Origin: Dillenia suffruticosa
Taxonomy: Eukaryota > Streptophyta > Magnoliopsida > Dilleniales > Dilleniaceae
Direction of reading: 5' to 3'
Assembly: GCA_033439265.1 (NCBI GenBank)
Contig: JAVTVX010000034.1
Coordinates: forward strand, 18,304,501-18,368,500
Length of the DNA: 64,000 nucleotides
Positions within the stretch are counted from its first letter, which is position 1, and each line of letters begins with the position of its first letter. Made by a program: the position numbers and the translations under genes. The notes below the pieces were generated by a model. It saw nothing but the letters and a program-made list of their open reading frames with translations, was not told the origin of the DNA and did no database searches. Positions 1 through 10,570 of this stretch are shown piece by piece.

Positions 1-6
1 CTGAGT

Positions 7-612
7 GTTGGACTATTAAACAATAACAAGAACAAAAGATGGCTATAGCAGAAATGAAAATATTTAGGTGAATGTGTAGAAAAATTAGAAGATATAGAAT
101 TAGAAATGACGAAATTCGTAACAATTTGGGAGTTAGTTCAATTGTGGATAAAATGTGAGAGTGTTGTTTGAGGTGGTTCGGGTATGTGCAAAAAAGACAT
201 AAAAATGCACCGATTAGGAAAACTGAGAATTTAAGTATATGAGATTTAGTAAAACGTAGAAATAGACCATTGAAAATTTGGATGCAAATTATCCATAAAA
301 ATATGGAAGTTAAGGGTTTAGAAGAGAAAATGGTTTTAGGTAGGAATAGATAACGTAGTAGAATCCACACAAATTAAATCAATATATTTCAGATATTTAT
401 CTATTGACTTATATATTTATTTTTTTTATTCTATTTTTCTCTTATTTTATTTTCTTTATTTTCTTTTTCTTTTTATTTATCTATATATATATATATATAT
501 ATATTTTTTATTCTTGTTTTTTCTCTTTTTTCTATCTTTTATAAATTTGTTTCTGGCCAACACTAAATTTTGAGAATAAAACTCAGTTTATTGTTGTTAT
601 TGTTATTGTTTA
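7..612 (+). mobile_element. RTE-type LINE, 3'-terminal remnant
   Basis: Reading from base 7, the translation follows the conserved C-terminal tail of plant RTE-type LINE reverse transcriptases: AEMKIF, then IRNDEIRNNLGVSSIVDKM, LRWFGYVQ, a basic run and RNRPLKIW, ending near base 372. In-frame stops interrupt it (for example after KIFR and after DKM), so it is a dead copy. The 3' flank ends in a TTG/TTA-rich tail at about 588-612, as expected for RTE elements, which end in short tandem repeats rather than poly(A). The 5' part lies outside the window. The family call comes from the protein pattern. The exact 3' end is inferred from the tail. Confidence 0.75.
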
Positions 613-1017
613 TCGTCAACTTCCCCCATTTGGCCTCCTTTCCCTTTACACTAAAACCCACATTGGTTACACTAAATGTTTCATTTGAGATCACAAACCC
701 GATTGATGGTATTGTGTTCTAAACTCCCGCAAAGATTTGGGTCTAATGTGTTTTTGCAAAATGATTTTGAGCTGATTAGTTTAAACAAAATTTGAGATGG
801 AGAGAGAGAGAGAGATGTAATAAAGAAATGATAAATAGAGACAATGTTGGAGAGAGAAATGAAGACAGAAATGGGGGAATAAATTCATGCAAAAAAAATA
901 TTGTTTGGCCAATAAATTTTGCACTTACGGTAAGAATCGGATAGATTGAATTCTTAAAAAAATAAATAAATAAATAAATAAGTAAATAAATGCCATTCTT
1001 AGCCATGAGAAATAACC
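613..1017. other. Non-coding spacer or intron upstream of the first visible exon
   Basis: I see no exon, RNA gene or clear repeat here apart from short GA and AAAT microsatellite runs (about 801-815 and 960-990). It may be intron of the gene whose exons begin at 1130, or intergenic DNA. Confidence 0.4.
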
Positions 1018-1118
<101 letters not shown>

Positions 1119-1129
1119 TGTAAATGCAG

Positions 1130-2169
1130 TATGGAGGGGAGCCTGTTGCTAACAAGATTCAACATGATCCAATGCCACCTAATTATGGGCTTTTTGCTCC
1201 AACAAGGTACTTAAGTATATTTATGATTTTCCTGTTTTTTGGCACAATAAGGTTGTATTTAATATATATTTCCAATTTGATTAGTTAAAATATTATGTCT
1301 TAATTATAATTTATGCAGGCCACAGAGTTTCTCTGAAACAAAAACAATGGACCGACCTTTTGACTATGGATTGTGGAATAATAATGGTGAAGGCTCCTAT
1401 TATATGGTTCCAATATTCCCCATGCGGAAGAGTAATGGTGAAGTCTCCTCTTCTATGGTTCCGATGTTCCCCATGCCGAATAATAATGGTGAAGGCTACT
1501 CTTCTATAGTTCCAATGTTTCCCATGCCTAACCAACAAGTACATTTCTAATTTTTCTTGGAGTTTTTCTTCTCTTTTAAATGGTTATCCCTTAAAATATT
1601 TGTTAACTACTAACAAATTGTCTGAAAACAATTTTGAGTATGATTCTCTTTTATCTACACCATTTTTTTTTTTAATTTTTTATTCAAATCAATTTTTTTT
1701 CTAGTATCGATTATTTCGAAAACATGAAAAACCTTTGATTTTAGTAATTGTATGATGCAGGAGAATATGGTTAAGTCCGATGGCCTTCCACCAGGACCAT
1801 CGAACACCATAGGGACAAATAGGTTTTGTCAAAACTATCCCAATGGAGATCCAAATTATCTATCCCCAAACATAGATGATTCAAGGTATACTTTATGACC
1901 CAATTGCTAAAAAAATTAAGGGTAGAATTTACTAAGTCTATAATTTGATCATTTTTTTTTCTGGGATCTTTATGGCTATCAGCTTTACAGTATATGATCC
2001 AAGATTTAAAGGTATGGGTTTACCAAGGGACCCCCATCTGAGATTGTTTCTCTTGAACAAAGAATTTGGTAATTTTTGCTTAGTCATTTGATTTATTTAA
2101 AGAAAGCAATTTTTATTTTTTTTACCCTAACATTGTCCCTTCATTGTGGCAGGTTCTTTTGGGAAATAA
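1130..2169 (+). CDS. C-terminal five exons of an unrecognised protein
   Basis: Five exons join in one frame with GT-AG borders: 1130-1206, 1319-1538, 1761-1885, 1983-2068 and 2153-2169, ending in TAA at 2167-2169. The junction phases agree (AG+G, 0, AG+C, G+GT). They encode at least 174 residues: YGGEPVANKIQHDPM, NYGLFAPTR, three 17-residue repeats centred on MVPMFPM, then SFTVYDPRFKGMGLPRD and the end LLNKEFGSFGK. The composition (Asn, Pro, Met, Tyr, Gly) suggests a poorly structured C-terminal tail such as a plant transcriptional regulator might carry, but I do not recognise the family. Earlier exons are off the window or too short to find. The exon chain is well supported by phase and open frame. 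Function is unknown. Confidence 0.7.
1380..1532 (+). repeat. Three in-frame 51-bp coding repeats
   Basis: The second visible exon holds three direct 51-bp units (1380-1430, 1431-1481, 1482-1532). They encode NNGEGSYYMVPIFPMRK, SNGEVSSSMVPMFPMPN and NNGEGYSSIVPMFPMPN. Units 2 and 3 are the most alike. The unit is a multiple of three and keeps the frame, so copy number could change without breaking the protein. Confidence 0.9.
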
Positions 2170-2699
2170 TCACCAAGCAGCATATGTTGCCCTCTTCTGG
2201 AATAATGTGCTTGCTTCACATTTTGGGTTTTACTTGAACAAGTTTTAGTAATTTGTATTTTTTTTTATCCAAATTAGTAATTTGTATGGCAACACATTAT
2301 GTCAAGACTTGAATTCTGAGATCTTTATTAGGCGTTTAAGCTATTTGTTTGTCAGTTTGAACTATGTAAGGCTTTGTTTTTTTAACCCTATGATTAGGCC
2401 ATCGCCTAATATCCGAAACTTCATCTAGGCTTTATTGACACTGATGCTATTTATAGCAAACATAGTATTGAAATTTGAAATGAAATGATATGATGATTGG
2501 GATAAGAAACGCGGTGCTGCCTCTAAATATACTCTTCAACAATATGACAACTTGATAGAGTAACAAATAATTCCATATTATTTATTATCAAAGTTTTGGC
2601 AAAATATTTATAAAATTATTTAAAATATTTAATTGTTTGATTGTAATGACTCATCGTAGTTTTATGTTGAGTATTTTGTCAATATTGTATGATGATATT
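2170..2699. other. 3' UTR and intergenic spacer
   Basis: This is AT-rich non-coding DNA after the stop at 2169. The first few hundred bases are probably the 3' UTR of the preceding gene. I see no canonical AATAAA close to the stop. The distal part may already belong to the 3' end of the copia element on the other strand. Confidence 0.4.
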
Positions 2700-2789
2700 G
2701 TCAAAATATTTTCAAGAAAGGATACTTAAAAAACATAAATATAAACATCTTTCCACCATAGACAACAAAAGTTTTCTTACTAATAAACA

Positions 2790-3330
2790 AACCTCATGAT
2801 TCGTGAATTTGATTAGTCATTGATCTGACTCATGCACACTCATGACTTGCTTCATGAATTATTAATATCTTTCCATGATTCGAGGATGATTTGCTTCATA
2901 GATGCCAAGATGTAGCTATACCATCATATGTAAATACATAATCTCTTTGAGACCAAGGTTTGTGTGAATTGGATAAATATCTTGCATATGCATATCTAAT
3001 CAATTGTGTATTTGATTTACTTGAATAAAATAAACTTATTTCAATCGTTCCTTGGAGATATCGTAGAATGTGTTTAACTTTATTCCAATGTCTCTTGATT
3101 GAAACTAAACTATATCTTACTAATAAATTTATAGTAAAAGTTATATTAAGTCGAGTGTTATTAGCAAGATACATCAAGATACCAGTTGCATCGAGATATG
3201 TTAATTCAGGATTAAGAATTTCTTCATCAAGTGAATGAACTTTCATTGGACTAGTTAACGGATAGGATTTATCCATATTAAAATGTTTCAAAACTTTCTT
3301 GGTATAAGTTGACTGATGGATAAAAATTCA
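2790..3330 (-). pseudogene. Copia RNase H remnant
   Basis: An open stretch at 3291-2896 keeps the family landmarks in order: FNMDKSYPLTSPM, then GILMYLANNTRLNITFTINL, RHWNKVKHILRYLQGT, LFYSSKSN, and the SQRDYVFTYDGIATSW region that precedes the catalytic tail. Past 2896 homology continues as NHPRIM and a HES-like trace, but with stops. Frame loss makes it non-functional. Confidence 0.85.
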
Positions 3331-4200
3331 ACATTCTAAATACTCGACCTGTAGGCCGAGACCAAATTTTGTTTACTCAAGGTCTTTCATTTTAAACTCT
3401 TCATTTACATATTTTAGTATATTTAGAACCTTTTCAAGAGTTCTGATGATCATCAACTTATACAGCAATTATCACTAAACCATGTTCAAACTTTTTTATA
3501 AATAACATGGACAGATAAGGTTATAAATCTTCTTTCAACAAATACTCATTTAGACAGTTATACCACATATATTCAGATTGTTTTAATCCATATAAAGATC
3601 TTTTTCTATCTAACAGAAAACAATTCTTTAGAATTTGAATTTTATAAATAAGACATCTTTAGTCCTTTTGAAGCTTTTATGCATATTTCAATATCAAGTG
3701 CCCTATATAAATATGTAACAACTACATCCATTAACTACATAAGGTTTTCATATGCTACCAAACTAATAAGATAATGAAATGTTATTGCATCCATCATAAG
3801 GGAATATATCTCTTCATAATTAATATCATATCTTTGCAAAAAAATCTTGTGCTACAAATCTTGCTTTGGCTCACACAATTTCATTTTTCTCATTTCTTTT
3901 TGTACAAATATCCATTTATAGTTTACCATTTTAACTCATTCAAGTGTTTTAACTATGGGTCCAAAAACTGCATGTTTTGAGAGAGATTCTAGTTTTGCCT
4001 AGATTCCATTTTTCCATTTAAGCCAATCATCTTTTGATTGATATTTCTTTATAGATCTGTACTCAAAATCCATATTTTTACTCAAAACATCAACCGTCAC
4101 ATTATATGAAAATACATAATCAACAATTTTATCTTTTTGATCCAATATTTTCATTGTGAAAAAATAATTTATTGATATTTTTATTTTCCACATTTTCTTC
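3331..4200 (-). pseudogene. Copia reverse transcriptase remnant
   Basis: At the upstream end (4202-3999) the translation reads ISINYFFT, VDYVFSYNVTVDV and DDWLKWKNGI, matching the start of the copia reverse transcriptase region. Around 3620-3450 it reads RSLYGLKQSEYMWYN, NEYLLKE and FIKKFEHGLVIIAV, followed by a stop and VDD. The tyrosine of the catalytic YVDD box is therefore replaced by TAA at 3459-3461. The enzyme is dead. Confidence 0.8.
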
Positions 4201-4297
4201 AAGCATTTCTCCTTCTTCTACAAGCTTGCCTTTAAATATTTGTAGGAATATCATATTGAGATAATTTTTTGGATTGAATCATGCATGTCTCCTTTTT

Positions 4298-4507
4298 CTA
4301 TATGATCAATTTGATCGTTTGCTCCCTTCTTTTTTCGAGAGTTCTTATTTTTAAAACGATCAGTCTCCCACGCTTTAGGTGCGATTTAGATACAATTGTT
4401 AGAGATCTTTCTATCACAATAATTCTAATAGGAGCATATTCAATAGGAACATGTGATTTAATTATAAATTTTACATTAAAAAAAATTATCCAACGGTTGA
4501 TTTGCAA
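4298..4507 (-). pseudogene. Copia integrase-RT inter-domain remnant
   Basis: KSHVPIEYAPIRI and the basic segment LKRGRLIVLKIRTLEKRR match the stretch that links integrase and reverse transcriptase in widespread plant copia elements (usual form near KSHVPxxNxPxRI then LKRGRPxGSKDKNPRKRK). Confidence 0.7.
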
Positions 4508-4943
4508 TGTGTTGCAAATAAATTATTAACTAAAATTTTTGTTCACAATACTTTATACGGGGATCAAGATAAAATAAGGATGGATTAATCTTTTTTCAAC
4601 TTCTCTTTCCTTTTATTCTCCCCTAAAGTTGGAAAATTTGTGTCATCAAAATGACAATCAACAAATCGAAACATAAAAACATCCCCTGTAGATGGCTTAA
4701 GATATTTTATAATAGAAAGATATTCACATCCAGCATAACATAAATGTTTAATCTCCTTTGAAATCGTATTTTAGTTATATGTGGAGAAGCAATGGGATAT
4801 ATACAACACATCCAAAGGTGCATGATGAGAGATATTTGGATTTTGTTCAAAAATCAATTGTAAGGGGAAGAATTTCTGACAACCGGTGAGTCGGATATGA
4901 TTAAGTATTGTTCTTTGTAAAACTACATGCCTCCAACCACATA

Positions 4944-5660
4944 CTAGAGCTTAGTTTTTATAAATAATGATCTCACAATCAATTGAAAACATTTAATAAA
5001 TGACTCTATCAGGTCATTTTGGATATGAATATAAGCAACAGGATATTCAAACTTTATACTAATAGACATGCAATTATCATTAAATGCATGATATATAAGC
5101 ATTCCAACATTATCAAGGTGAATTGCTTTGATAGTATAATTAGGAAATTGTGATTGTAATCGAATTATTTGAGTAAACAACCTTAAAAATGTCAGATTTC
5201 GAGTTGATAATAAGCACATATTAAACCATCTTGTAGAGGTATCAATTAAAACGATATAATATATAAATAGTCAACATGGTAGATGAATTGGTCCATATAT
5301 AGCACCACGTATTTGACTTAAAAATGTAAGGGACTTGATCCCAATTTTGTTCCACAATTGCTTTATTATCAATACGCCTTGAAAACATATAGCATATGAA
5401 AATTTATTAAATTGAAAAAACTTTGGGTTCTTCAATAGATGCCTAGAAAAACTTTTAGTAATTCGTCGCATCATTATAGATTTTATATAATCCAATTGAT
5501 CATTGCATAAAAGGAACACATTTGGATTAGTAAACTTTTAGTTTACAATAGCATTTATTTCAAATGGTCGAATATGTGTATAATAAAGTCTTGCAGAAAA
5601 CTGACAGTCTCTGCAATATTTACTTATGTCCAAATTCGATATCAATAAGGCATAAATATT
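4944..5660 (-). pseudogene. Copia pre-integrase and integrase remnant
   Basis: Reading down from about 5660: KYCRDCQFSARLYYT, then IMMRRITKSFSRH, FQFNKFSYAICFQG and IRGAIYGPIHLPC (5519-5271), then MCLLSTRNLTFLRLFTQIIR, YTIKAIHLDNVGM and HIQNDLIESFIKCFQLIVR (5219-4944). These are the gag-pre-integrase and integrase core of the same copia family. Catalytic-region residues are altered and frames are lost between the two segments. Confidence 0.85.
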
Positions 5661-5979
5661 CAATACTCCATGTATTCGTTGTCTTTATGTGATATATACT
5701 AAAATGAATGTTTTTGAAACTTAATAAATTTCTATTGAATTTAAGAGAGAATAATACATAATTGATCATTAAATTTGTGATCATTAAATTTATCCCTCCT
5801 GATAGTAAAACATTTGCTCTTTTGTAGTATTCACATTTCCCTTCCCATATTAAAATGGGAGAAACATTTTTTGCTTTTGAGTATAATACGTGTAGTCACA
5901 CTATCTACAAGACAGAAATTCTATCTTAAATATTGGATCTAACAATGGATATAATAGTATCCATAGATTTTTCATAAAT

Positions 5980-6008
5980 AGAAAAATAAATAAATAAATA
6001 AATAAATA
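5980..6008. repeat. (AAAT)n microsatellite
   Basis: Tandem AAAT units sit next to the left edge of the inserted block at 6010. Confidence 0.8.
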
Positions 6009-6009
6009 G

Positions 6010-7572
6010 TGAGTTTTTGAAATATTTATGCAATATCAATAATAATTATAGATTGATAAAGGAAATAAAAAATTTATTGAGTAAAATAGGTTTTGATAAT
6101 AATTAGGGAAGATCAAAGATAATTAATTGAGGTTTTTTAAAATATTTAGAAAAATTGATAAAATTGAATTTGATCTAAGCAAGTCACCTGCATCTTAGAC
6201 AAGTTAACTTACATATTCAAACTATTTAGATTGGACCTAAAATGTCGGTCTATACACAAGTTAGGTTAACCTATCAAGTAGCCAAGTCAACCTCACACTA
6301 GCACTAAAACAACCTAAAATTCAAAAATTTTTAATTTAGCTAAATATATAACACTTCAAGACGATCTGAGAAATTTAGGTCTCAGAAGGTCTAACCCTGC
6401 AAAGTCAACCTGAGCATAGAATAGGATGACCTTAAGTTGACCTGATTATTAGAATAAGTCAACCTGTCAAAAGTCCTGTCTCAAAATCCTAGGTTTGCAA
6501 TCTAATCAAGTCAACTCACTAAAATTACAAGTCGACCTCAGCAATGGATTTCAAAATCTTTCTAAGTACAGGGAATCACAAGTCGACCCAAAACATTTGA
6601 TAAGTCGACATACTCTGAAACTTAATTGAGTAGACCTAGTTTTAGAACAAATTGACCTATCCCTCATGACAACAAAGAACATAAGTCGACCCCGTTATAA
6701 GACAAGTCAACCCGAATAATCAAACTAAGTCGACTCACAAGCAAAACAAGTCAACTTATCTCTTACATTCAAATGTCAGCAAGTCAATTTAAGCACCCTT
6801 CAAGTCTACCTGAACAGTTCAAGAATGCAAAAAGAAGTCGACATGATCCTATGATAAGTTGACCCAGATATTTCAAAAATCAAAGATAAGTCGACTCAAA
6901 ACTCTAACAAGTCGACCGCATGTGATTAACATTCATTGCTCAAAAAATTTGTTTCAAATTAAATGAAAATCACAAATACCTTACTAACCTCTGCAATGCA
7001 TTTAATGAACTTTAACAGCTAAATCATCTCCTCTGGATGTAAATATGACTGAAGGAGATCAAAGATGCAACATCTTTTGCAACATTTGATTAAGTCTCTT
7101 AAGCTCAAAAACACACTCTACTTTCTATTTTCTTTTGTTGCTTCATCAGTATCCATCATAAGCGCATCTGAAAGAAAAACATTCAACTTGTGTCTTCTTC
7201 TCACTTCCTATTTGTTAAAAAAGATCAAAGAATTACACTTCTTGCTTTTAGGTTCAAATTGTAACGAGAGCAATTTTAGATGGGGTTTGCTTGCTTCTAG
7301 GAAAGGCAAATATAAGTGTTTGGATAAAAAACTTGTAAGGTTAGCAAGCGCCTATGAAGTTAGTTGCGTAAACAATTCTAGAATAGTGGATTTTAAAATC
7401 CAGATGATACTTGGAAGCGGATGTAAACTAAGAAAGTTGAACTACCATAAATTATGTCTCTTGCTCTTTTTCTTTTTCTCTCGTTTTCCACTTCTTCATA
7501 AATTAATTTCCTTTAAACCCTATAAGTCAAAATTATTAGATAACTCATTCCCCTTCCTTCTAGGTTATCACA
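6010..7572 (-). mobile_element. Probable solo LTR inserted in the copia element
   Basis: Gag homology stops near 7600 and pre-integrase homology starts near 5660. The sequence between them is unrelated to copia coding regions. On the minus strand the block can be read as starting TGTGATAACC at 7572 and ending AAAACTCA at 6010, with flanks CTAAA and CTATT. That gives TG...CA ends and an imperfect 5-bp target duplication next to a microsatellite. It holds many AAGTCGAC-type motifs and a 170-codon plus-strand frame (7065-7577) that resembles nothing I know. The solo LTR call is inference. Confidence 0.4.
6182..6920. repeat. Cluster of about 20 dispersed AAGTCGAC/AAGTCAAC motifs
   Basis: The octamer AAGTCGAC or a one-base variant (AAGTCAAC, AAGTTGAC, AAGTCTAC) recurs about every 25-60 bp in one orientation across 740 bp, often extended to CAAGTCGACC. 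Spacing is irregular, so this is not a simple tandem repeat. It lies within the probable LTR. Confidence 0.8.
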
Positions 7573-7599
7573 TTTAGGGTCTACAAAATTTATTATATC

Positions 7600-8345
7600 A
7601 ATAAATATTTTCCATCACTAATGTCAGCATCATCAAGAAAATTACCAACATCGAAATAAGACAAATTCCCAAGAACTCAAAAGTATTTTCGGAAACATAA
7701 TTTTGATACAAAAAATTTACCTCCACATATTTATCTTTTTATTTCAAAAAAGCTTGATAAAGCTCATTATGATATTTTGATGTACAACAAGTACACAACC
7801 AATGTCCAATCATCCCACATCAATAACACATATTATCATAATTTTGATTGAATCCACTTTTTTCTTTGTCTTGTTTTTCATCCTTTCTGGTTGTTTGATG
7901 AATTTGCATGACCACCACGATCATCATGATAAATATTCCAACCGCGTCCACAACTATGGTTATGACCATGCCTATGATCACAGCCATTTCTATGTTCTTG
8001 TCCATGTCTAGAATCATTATGAGTAGTCACATTCACGTTAGGGAATGGACTAAAACCAATTAAACGAAATTCGTAATTTTACATTAATAGCTCGTTATTT
8101 TGTTCAACCACAAACAAAAAAGAAATCAGTTCAAAATATTTTTTAAAAAATCTCTTTCTTGTTATGCTGCTGAAAGAGCCTATTCGAGGTAGGAAAATTG
8201 GAAAACGTTTTCTCTAACGTATCACAATCAGTAATTTTTGTCTCCACATAATTTAATTTAAGAACTTATTGTAAATACAGCTAAATTTTATTCACTTACC
8301 AATTTAAAATTTAGAAATCTCAAATAAATCAAGTCATAAAGATCT
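7600..8345 (-). pseudogene. Copia gag remnant with zinc knuckle
   Basis: On the minus strand the translation shows LEKTFSNFPTSNRLFQQHNKK (about 8210-8140), a His/Arg/Gly-rich stretch (about 8030-7900), then the nucleocapsid region KSGFNQNYDN and a CCHC-like CGMIGHW followed by a cysteine cluster (about 7840-7780). Several stops break it. The plus-strand frame 7802-8011 is its shadow. Confidence 0.75.
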
Positions 8346-9659
8346 TTGTGAGATTTGATATGATTAATGTTCTACATAATACAATATTCACATAATTTAC
8401 AAACAAACATATATGAATAGAGATATTATATTAAAACTTTGTAAAACACTTCTATATTAAGTATAAAATGATAAACACAATAATAGATCATATTTTCTGG
8501 AAAATGGTTCTTGCTTTTTTTTTTTTGTCTTCTGAATAATATTTCACCTTAGTTAGTCATAATTTCATATTCAGTTGACCAGAATTTCGTGCAAATGATA
8601 TATTATAAAACATAAATAATTCTAATCGAGAAAGAGAAGAAGAAAGATATTGAAGGGGTAGGAACAATTCTTTATTCCTTGCTTTTGTTGTCCTTCACTT
8701 AATAAACCCATATATATAGCCTCCAAACTAAAGAATGATATATTAACTCGAATTTATAAATATTTTTGAACTTCCAAAAGTAATCAATATTATCTTGAGA
8801 AATGAAAAGTCAAGGAAAATGTTCTTAAGAAATAAATGGGCTCACGAAAAATTAAGAGTTTCTTAGAAAACAAATGGTCAATCATAATATTTCATAACAA
8901 GAATATGACCTAACTAATAAATCATGTCTTGATAGGGAGCGTTTCAGATTTTGGAGTGATCTAGGAGACATTCGGACGAAAGTCTGCGGTCCGAGAAAAC
9001 CCTAGGTGAAAAAAATTTCTTACCCATTCGATTTATTTGAATGAATGTTAGGTTAAGTTTAGAAATGAGGGGCAATGGTTGGCATGCAGGCGTTGCGTGC
9101 CCTGCACATAGACCTTGCACACAGGCACTGCGCATCCTGCACATGGGCACTGCACGCTACACAGAGGAGCGCTGGGCTGTGGCCCTGTTGGCCCTTGGGT
9201 GCAAGCGAGAGATTGGATATGTGTGAACCCTATGCGAGATTGGTTGAGTACCAACACTTAAGTCTTGTAGACATGTAGTATACATGAAAAAAATACGAAG
9301 AATTAGGGTAGGGTTCTAAAGGATTCGAACTATCTGATTTGCATACGTGTATTAGAAGTGATAGCATATTTCCTATAACTGTATAAGTTTAAAACATGTT
9401 GATATTTACATATATATATATATATATATACACATATTCGTAGGTGTTGGGTGTCTTGATTTAGGGGAACACTTTTTTTCGTTTCGTGGTGTTATTGGAA
9501 AGTGCATTACCCTCCCCCATATTGTAAGTGGAATTTTGACATCTACTATTAATTGACAAATCAGTTTTACCGATTTTCAAACGACATGATTTCTATACGT
9601 GTGAAAACTAAATTTTTGGATTTTGATAGACATATTTTTGTGACCATTGGAGTGTCCCA
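8346..9659. other. Non-coding spacer with a GC-rich patch
   Basis: Mostly AT-rich with no supported gene. A GC-rich patch at about 9070-9200 repeats short GCA/TGC-containing words (GCACTGC, CTGCACA). The piece near 9340-9365 (TTGCATACGTGTATTAGAAG) resembles bases near 51435 (TTATGCATATGTATCAGAAG) at the edge of the putative LTR there, so part of this spacer may be a decayed LTR. A short TA microsatellite lies near 9412-9430. Confidence 0.4.
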
Positions 9660-9995
9660 ACTGTTGATTTTATTGATTAGCGACGAAGGTTAGCACCCAT
9701 CGCTAATTGTAGCGACGAACAAGACAGTCCGTCGCTGAGTTTAGCAAAGGACACGAGTGCCCATCGCTCAGTTTAGTGATAGGCACGGGTGTCCGTCGCT
9801 AAGTTTAACGACGGACAAGACTGTCGTCGCTAATTTAGCGACGAATTTCGTTTTTCCATCGCTAAACTTTTGCAACATTGTATTAGCGATAAAAAAAATT
9901 TTCGTCGCTAAATCTATTGATAAAATATTTAGCGATGAATTTTTTTTAAGATTTCCATCACTAAATCCATCGCTAACATTGTGTTTTTTGTAGTG
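9660..9995 (+). mobile_element. CACTA-type transposon end with subterminal repeats
   Basis: The segment carries repeated AGCGACGG/CATCGCTAA-type words in both orientations and stops at TTTTTTGTAGTG (9984-9995), the reverse complement of CACTACAAAAAA. This is the terminal signature of plant CACTA (En/Spm) elements. The subterminal repeats lie left of the terminus, so the element extended leftwards. I cannot find its other CACTA end, and it is probably truncated. No transposase is visible. Confidence 0.6.
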
Positions 9996-10539
9996 TATGG
10001 TATTTATTTAGATTAATTAATTGTTTTTTTCTTATAAAGTCATAGATATTTATATGATTTATATCATTTTTATAATAGGTATTTGAATTAATTATTTTTT
10101 AGGTCGTCAACGATGCCTTCTTCGGTAATCGATGCTATAAAAATGCCACTTTTGCATCGCCAAGATAGCAACAGCTTCAGTGACGCTCCATTGTCAACGC
10201 AATCAGCGATGCAAAATTGTCATAATTGGGGTTGCAGCATGAGCAGTTGGGCAGCACTGTTATCTTACTACAACGACTTGCTCTTCATTCCTGTGGGAAA
10301 ATTGGTTTTTTATGGCAAATCCATTGCAGTAGTTCTAGTGAACCCTAACTGTAAAAGTGTCATGTAACTGTTTCCATACCTAGAAATTTTACAGTCACAA
10401 CACCTTTTGCATAGGCACCGAATAGCATTCTCTGAAGTAAGATCAATTGCTCACAAACTCTAAAAGTTGTGGCAATGCACAGCAAATTTGAATGTAAAAT
10501 TTTAATGCACCGAACAACATACGTATATTAGAAATAAAA

Positions 10540-10570
<31 letters not shown>

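Larger units (their letters stand above)
2700..8345 (-). mobile_element. Decayed Ty1-copia retrotransposon
   Basis: Read on the minus strand, the domains follow in Ty1-copia order: gag (about 8345-7600), pre-integrase and integrase (about 5660-4944), an inter-domain stretch (about 4507-4298), reverse transcriptase (about 4200-3330) and RNase H (about 3330-2790). Each domain is broken by stops and frameshifts, and no matching LTR pair is visible, so this is an old dead copy. A block of about 1.56 kb unlike copia (6010-7572) separates gag from the integrase region and looks like a later insertion. The order integrase before reverse transcriptase is diagnostic for copia rather than gypsy. Confidence 0.85.

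Noticed and set aside
6182-6920. CRISPR-like array
   Set aside because: The motif is only 8-12 bases, spacing is irregular and the setting is a plant retroelement.
7065-7577. 170-codon plus-strand frame, the second longest open frame in the window
   Set aside because: No family resemblance and low-complexity composition (Leu, Lys, Phe). It lies inside a probable LTR on the opposite strand, so chance is the simplest reading.
7802-8017. Opposing His/Asp-rich frames resembling a metal-binding protein
   Set aside because: Shadow of the basic, glycine-rich tail of the copia gag on the minus strand.
9041-9278. Overlapping Cys/His/Ala-rich frames in a GC-rich patch
   Set aside because: Several frames are open at once on both strands, as expected for GC-rich repeated words. 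No family match.
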